64,000 nucleotides of DNA. Source: Hyphomonadaceae bacterium (GTDB lineage: Bacteria; Pseudomonadota; Alphaproteobacteria; Caulobacterales; Hyphomonadaceae). Below are positions 59,418 to 64,000 of the stretch, one piece after another. Location of the stretch: the NCBI GenBank assembly GCA_024743315.1, contig JANSWU010000002.1:186001-250000 (forward strand), in the 5' to 3' direction. The position numbers and the translations under genes are program-made. Every line of letters begins with the position of its first letter. Within the stretch, counting starts at the first letter, position 1. The notes under the pieces were generated by a model. That model was not told the DNA's origin and made no database searches. It worked only from the letters and a program-made list of their open reading frames with translations.

Positions 59418-59437
59418 ACCGCTCGATCCTTCCATCA

Positions 59438-59473
59438 AAAAAGCGCGCCGGTCTGATGATCGGCGCGCTTTCT
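59438..59473. terminator. Intrinsic terminator after aceA
   Basis: aaaagcgcgccg-gtctgatgat-cggcgcgctttctttt. Confidence 0.85.
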
Positions 59474-59501
59474 TTTCCCCCGAAGGTCGCCCCTCGTTCT
59501 A

Positions 59502-60041
59502 TTAATCCAGATCACTCATCGCTTCGGCGACGCGCTGCCAGTCTTCACTCGGCACATCATCCAGTACGCTCTGACGATAGACCCGGACACCAGCCTCGCG
59601 TTCCCGCATCGTCCGTTGCAGGCGCGCGTAAAAGTCGGCGGAGCGGACATGGTAAGGAAAGAAGGACGAATATTGGCGCCGCGCGTTTTTGTTGCCCCGC
59701 AGGATGATCCGCATCATGGCGTCCGAGGTCGCCCGGGCTTCGTCACTGTCGCGATTGGCCAAGATTGCCTGAACTTTCCGTTCCATTGCAAACCGTTCGG
59801 CGCGTTTTTCGTAGAGGCTTTGGCGGTTTTGGCCGCCGGCAATAACTTTTACTGCGCCTGGCCGCGCCTCGGCGTCGCGGTCAACTGTCGAGTAGGTTTT
59901 CGATTTCCCGCCGCCATAAACCGTGACATCGCGGGCAAGAGCAGGGGCCGATAAGAGCGCAAACGCCCCCACAAGAGCGAGTAAACGCGGGCTGGAAACG
60001 CAGATTTGGCGCATCAATTCTTCGAGCTCCTCAATAGCCAT
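59502..60041 (-). CDS. Secreted protein of unknown function (start may be internal, e.g. MRQICVSS)
   Basis: Signal peptide LLALVGAFALLSAPALA followed by a basic alpha-helical region. Confidence 0.65.
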   Translation of the reverse strand: MAIEELEELMRQICVSSPRLLALVGAFALLSAPALARDVTVYGGGKSKTYSTVDRDAEARPGAVKVIAGGQNRQSLYEKRAERFAMERKVQAILANRDSDEARATSDAMMRIILRGNKNARRQYSSFFPYHVRSADFYARLQRTMREREAGVRVYRQSVLDDVPSEDWQRVAEAMSDLD

Positions 60042-60180
60042 TCTGGCTTTGGTTAGGAGAACATTGTCCGTTTATTTCGAATTTGCAACAAATTCCTATA
60101 GTTAATGCGGTTATTCCCTATTTGCGCGAGTTCTGTATCGTGCTGACCTGAGCTGTTGAGCAAATAAGGATCGAGAACAC

Positions 60181-61380
60181 ATGCCAAAGGCGATCATTGT
60201 TGGAGGAGGGATTGGTGGGCTCACCGCGGCCCTGTCCTTCCACGCCTTTGGCTGGAAGGTTCAGGTCCTCGAACGCGCCGCGGAGCTGGGTGAGATCGGG
60301 GCTGGGATCCAGATCAGTCCTAATGGCATGAAAGTCTTTCGCGCCCTCGGAATCGAGGATGAGATTGCTGAAAATGCGTTTCAGCCCGAGGCGCTTGAAA
60401 TGCGGTTTGGCCGCTCTGGTAATCGCATCTTTCAGATCCCGGCGCGCCAAGCGATTATTGAGCGCTGGGGCGCGCCTTACCTGCATTTGCATCGCGCCGA
60501 TCTTGTCGCCTCGTTGACCCGGCTCCTGCATGCACGCCAACCCAATGCTGTGCGCTTGTATGCTGAATGCGAGCGCTACGAGAATACAGCCGACGGCGTG
60601 CAGGTTCACTTGAAATCCGGCGAGACGATTTCAGGCGATCTCCTGGTTGGAGCGGATGGCATTCACTCGGCTATCCGGACGCAAATGCTGGGCCCCGAAC
60701 GACCGGATTATACCGGCAACATTGCCTGGCGCGCGGTCGTGCCGATGGACAGGCTTGGGGATCTTGCGCCGCCACCAACCGCATGTGTTTGGGTGGGGGA
60801 GCATCGTCACGCCGTGACCTATCGGTTGCGGGCGGGGCAGCTGGCAAACTTTGTCGGCATTGTTGAAAGCGAGAGCTGGGCCTCTGAGTCCTGGACCGAG
60901 CAGGGCACAAAAGAAGAGGTTCTGGCGGACTTTGCCGGATGGCATCCCATCATCACCAATCTAATCGCAAAAGCGGAGACGCATTTTCGCTGGGCCCTGT
61001 TTGATCGCCAGCCCCTGACTTCTTGGGTCGACGGGCGCACGGTCTTGCTCGGCGATGCCTGCCACCCGACACTGCCCTTCCAGGCGCAAGGCGCGGTGAT
61101 GGCGATCGAAGACGCCTATTTGCTCGCCAAGCTGTGTTCAGATGAGGCGGACAAGCTCTCGTCCGCACTGAAGACTTATTTTGAAACGCGGCAACCGCGC
61201 ACATCGCAGGTTCAGGCCGCCTCACGTAGCAATGCCAAACTGTTTCACAAACATACGCCGATCAGCCGGGCGATGACCTATGGTCCGATGTGGCTCGCTG
61301 GAAAGATTGCGCCAGGCGCCATTCGCTCGCAACAGGACCCGTTTTACGCCTACGATGTGCGAGAAGAACCGCTCAGATAG
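60181..61380 (+). CDS. FAD-dependent monooxygenase (salicylate hydroxylase-like)
   Basis: AIIVGGGIGGLTAALSFHAFGWKVQVLE; LLVGADGIHSAIR; VLLGDACHPTLPFQAQGAVMAIEDAYLLAKL. Confidence 0.93.
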   Translation: MPKAIIVGGGIGGLTAALSFHAFGWKVQVLERAAELGEIGAGIQISPNGMKVFRALGIEDEIAENAFQPEALEMRFGRSGNRIFQIPARQAIIERWGAPYLHLHRADLVASLTRLLHARQPNAVRLYAECERYENTADGVQVHLKSGETISGDLLVGADGIHSAIRTQMLGPERPDYTGNIAWRAVVPMDRLGDLAPPPTACVWVGEHRHAVTYRLRAGQLANFVGIVESESWASESWTEQGTKEEVLADFAGWHPIITNLIAKAETHFRWALFDRQPLTSWVDGRTVLLGDACHPTLPFQAQGAVMAIEDAYLLAKLCSDEADKLSSALKTYFETRQPRTSQVQAASRSNAKLFHKHTPISRAMTYGPMWLAGKIAPGAIRSQQDPFYAYDVREEPLR

Positions 61381-61383
61381 CGC

Positions 61384-61941
61384 TTAGGCTTTACCACCAG
61401 TCATATGCAGATGCGCGGGATCAATCCCGAGCATACCCAGGGTCTGCTCCCATTTTTTCGAATGGGCCGACCCGAAAATGATGTCTTCATGCGGATTGGA
61501 CACAAGCCAGGCATGTTCGGACAGCTCATGCTCCAGCTGCCCCGGTCCCCAGCCAGCATAGCCGAGCGTCATGGTCGCAAGAGACGGGGCGCCCTCAGAC
61601 GCCATGGCGCGCAGCACATCGCGTGTCGCCGTCATAGAAAAGTCGTCCGCCACTTCGACGGTTGCCCCATCGCTGAAATAGTCGGTCGAGTGCACCACAA
61701 AGCCGCGGTCTGTGCCGACCGGACCGCCATTCAACACGTACGTATCTGGCAGTTGGATGTTCTGCTCGATCCCCAATTGCGTGAACAAATCCGGCAAAGT
61801 GAGATCGTCAATCGGGTTATTGAGCACCAGGCCCATCGTATAATCTTCGCTATGCGCGCAGATCAGGATGACCGATCGATTAAAGCGCGGATCGCCAATG
61901 CCGGGCATCGCGACCAACAATTTTCCGCTCAGATCCTGCAC
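61384..61941 (-). CDS. YqgE/AlgH family protein
   Basis: LSGKLLVAMPGIGDPRFNRSVILICAHSEDYTMGLVLNNPI; GYAGWGPGQLEHEL. Confidence 0.94.
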   Translation of the reverse strand: MQDLSGKLLVAMPGIGDPRFNRSVILICAHSEDYTMGLVLNNPIDDLTLPDLFTQLGIEQNIQLPDTYVLNGGPVGTDRGFVVHSTDYFSDGATVEVADDFSMTATRDVLRAMASEGAPSLATMTLGYAGWGPGQLEHELSEHAWLVSNPHEDIIFGSAHSKKWEQTLGMLGIDPAHLHMTGGKA

Positions 61942-62059
61942 GTGAATGCTCCTCTACTCCACATGACGCTACTCAACCGTCTAAATTTGGCAAGCTTTTG
62001 TCATTGCGACACTGCGGCAGACGTCTATGTAAGGGGCGAAGATGACAGGAGACCCTTCA

Positions 62060-62542
62060 ATGACGATTTCAGTTGGCGACAAACTCCCCGAAGCGACTTT
62101 CATGGAAATGACGGCAAATGGCCCCGAGCCCGTGAGCACAGCCGATGTTTTTGCCGGCAAGACTGTGGCCTTGTTTGCCGTGCCCGGCGCCTACACGCCG
62201 ACCTGCTCTGCCAAGCACCTGCCTGGCTTTGTCGAGAAACAAGGCGATCTTTCTTCCAAAGGCGTGGATGAGATCGTCTGCACCTCGGTGAATGATGTGT
62301 TTGTCATGGGCGCCTGGGGCAAGGATAATGGCGTCGATGGCAAGGTCCGGATGCTCGCCGACGGCAATGGCACTTTTGCCAAAGCGCTCGGGCTGGAAAT
62401 GGATGGCAGTGGCTTCGGCATGGGTCAGCGGTCGCAACGCTATTCCATGCTGGTCAAGGATGGCACTGTAGCAGAACTAAACGTTGAGCAGGGCGGTGGT
62501 TTTGAAGTTTCAAGCGCAGACTACTTACTCGCACAGCTTTAG
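62060..62542 (+). CDS. Peroxiredoxin (Prx5-like)
   Basis: KTVALFAVPGAYTPTCSAKHLPGFVEK; ATG at 62060 preferred over 62042. Confidence 0.93.
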   Translation: MTISVGDKLPEATFMEMTANGPEPVSTADVFAGKTVALFAVPGAYTPTCSAKHLPGFVEKQGDLSSKGVDEIVCTSVNDVFVMGAWGKDNGVDGKVRMLADGNGTFAKALGLEMDGSGFGMGQRSQRYSMLVKDGTVAELNVEQGGGFEVSSADYLLAQL

Positions 62543-62610
62543 AGCGAGCGAATAAAGATCTGTTTCAAGCTGGAACAGATCCTCAAGGTTTCGTAACGGA
62601 ATCGGGTGAG

Positions 62611-62645
62611 AACGGCGTGTTTCCATGGGAAATGCGCCGTTTTTC
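62611..62645 (+). terminator. Terminator-like hairpin (conformer A) in the leader of the SPFH gene
   Basis: AACGGCG-TG-TTTCC-atg-GGAAA-TG-CGCCGTT (two G-U wobbles) followed by TTTC. Confidence 0.65.
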
Positions 62646-62684
62646 GATGAATAATTATTGAAAAACGGCAAAATCCTTCCCATG
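62624..62684 (+). promoter_or_regulatory. Nested inverted repeats (conformer B) mutually exclusive with hairpin A
   Basis: CATGGGAA(62624)...TTCCCATG(62684) enclosing GCCGTTTTTC(62636)...GAAAAACGGC(62669). Confidence 0.65.
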
Positions 62685-62715
62685 TGAATCTTGGTTCAAT
62701 CAGGGAGGACCATAA

Positions 62716-63633
62716 ATGGAAATGAATTTAATTGTACTCGGCCTGTTGGCAGTTGCGGCTCTGGTGCTGATCACATCTGCAGTCAAAGTCGTGCCTCAAG
62801 GGTTTAATTATACTGTAGAGAACTTCGGACGATACACGCGCACGCTCGGTCCGGGCCTACACTTCATCATGCCCTTCTATCAGCGCGTTGGGCGCAAGAT
62901 GAACATGATGGAGACGGTGCTCGATATTCCGACCCAGGAAGTGATTACCCGCGACAATGCGCAAGTCTCTTGTGATGCGGTTGTGTTTATCCAGGTCGTC
63001 GATCCAGTTTCGGCCGCCTATGAGGTCAACAATCTTGAAAATGCGATCACCAATCTGTCGCTGACCAATATCCGGACCGTGGTCGGGTCGATGGATCTCG
63101 ACGAGGTCTTGTCCAATCGCGATGACATCAATGCGCGGCTTTTGTCCGTGGTCGACGCGGCGACCAATCCATGGGGCGTGAAAGTCACGCGGATTGAGAT
63201 TGCCGACCTGTCACCACCAGCCGACATTACGGAAGCCATGGCGCGTCAGATGAAAGCCGAACGCTTGAAGCGGGCGGAAATTCTCACCGCAGAGGGCGAC
63301 AAGCAATCGGCGATTCTGAAAGCAGAGGGCCTGAAACAGTCTCAGATCCTCGAAGCTGAAGGTCGGCGCGAAGCGGCCTTCCGGGACGCTGAGGCGCGGG
63401 AGCGGGAAGGCGAAGCGGAAGCCAAAGCGACCGCCTTTGTGTCTGAAGCGATCGCCAAGGGTGACGTCAATGCGATCAACTACTTCCTTGGTCAGCAATA
63501 TGTCACCGCGTTTGAGAAGCTGGCCTCAGCCGGCGGCAACAAGACGGTCATCATTCCAGCAGAGTTCAGCTCGATTATCGGAACGATTGAAGGCATTCGC
63601 GGCCTGACGGACGCGGCCAAGGATAAAGCCTAG
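62716..63633 (+). CDS. SPFH/Band 7 domain protein (stomatin/QmcA-like)
   Basis: VPQGFNYTVENFGRYTRTLGPGLHFIMPF; TRDNAQVSCDAVVFIQVVDP; coiled-coil Glu/Ala-rich segment. Confidence 0.94.
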   Translation: MEMNLIVLGLLAVAALVLITSAVKVVPQGFNYTVENFGRYTRTLGPGLHFIMPFYQRVGRKMNMMETVLDIPTQEVITRDNAQVSCDAVVFIQVVDPVSAAYEVNNLENAITNLSLTNIRTVVGSMDLDEVLSNRDDINARLLSVVDAATNPWGVKVTRIEIADLSPPADITEAMARQMKAERLKRAEILTAEGDKQSAILKAEGLKQSQILEAEGRREAAFRDAEAREREGEAEAKATAFVSEAIAKGDVNAINYFLGQQYVTAFEKLASAGGNKTVIIPAEFSSIIGTIEGIRGLTDAAKDKA

Positions 63634-63642
63634 GAGATCATC

Positions 63643-64000
63643 ATGGAAGGCTTAGACCTCGTACTTTGGCCCCCAACGGCCTGGCATTGGCTGGCCTTGG
63701 GACTGTTCCTCCTCTCCATCGAAATGATGACAGGCACCTGGGACTTGCTGTGGGTTGGCTTGGCGGCTTTGTTCACCTCCGCCTTCGCCGCCTTCGCGCC
63801 AGCCGGGATTGCTGGCTGGGAAGGACAATTGGTGTTCTTCGCGATCGCTTCGACCGTGCTGTTCATCATCGGTCGCACCGTGTTCCGATCGATGCGCGAA
63901 AACATAAAAGAACATCCGACCTTGAACAAAAGGATGGCTGGAACCCTCGGACAACGCGGCGTGGTCGCCGCGGACTTTTCCGGTGGCCTCGGCCGCGTGA
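63643..64000 (+). CDS. NfeD family membrane protein, N-terminal part (truncated by window end)
   Basis: Open frame MEGLDLVLWPPTAWHWLALGLFLLSIEMMTGTWDLLWVGLAALFTSAFAAF...; 9 nt after SPFH stop; absent from ORF track because it runs off the window. Confidence 0.85.
   Translation, partial: MEGLDLVLWPPTAWHWLALGLFLLSIEMMTGTWDLLWVGLAALFTSAFAAFAPAGIAGWEGQLVFFAIASTVLFIIGRTVFRSMRENIKEHPTLNKRMAGTLGQRGVVAADFSGGLGRV

Overview
This 64 kb window is a dense, high-GC alphaproteobacterial chromosomal segment. Gene content and the unusual tRNA-His point to a Caulobacterales/Hyphomonadales-like lineage (inference). It carries about 55 protein-coding genes and two tRNAs (His, Asp). I see no rRNA, CRISPR array, prophage or IS element. 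Recognisable blocks are: folD (partial)-HNH-cysE; a GMC oxidoreductase; phoH; gamma carbonic anhydrase; an S9 peptidase; an alpha-2-macroglobulin-pbpC pair; a Baeyer-Villiger-type monooxygenase; a fatty acid desaturase; infA; maf; a PapD-like chaperone with a secreted partner; tandem amidohydrolases; parE; an M14 CCP-like carboxypeptidase; an M1 peptidase; AsmA; divergent GH3/GH2 glycosidases; an ScfR-type regulator divergent from aceB-aceA; and SPFH-NfeD. No large novel system is obvious. The signals most worth follow-up are: (1) a leader before the SPFH/NfeD genes with two mutually exclusive hairpin sets, one terminator-like; (2) an intrinsic-terminator-like hairpin inside the phoH 5' leader, with an overlapping short ORF; (3) a desaturase whose C-terminus and stop codon lie antisense within tRNA-His; (4) a degenerate EAL-like protein convergent with a DUF2336 protein; (5) a perfect LacI-type operator between GH3 and GH2; (6) TTACA iterons between scfR and aceB; (7) a tandem amidohydrolase whose second copy lacks the metal-binding HxH. 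All calls come from reading the sequence and the supplied ORF track; no database searches were run.
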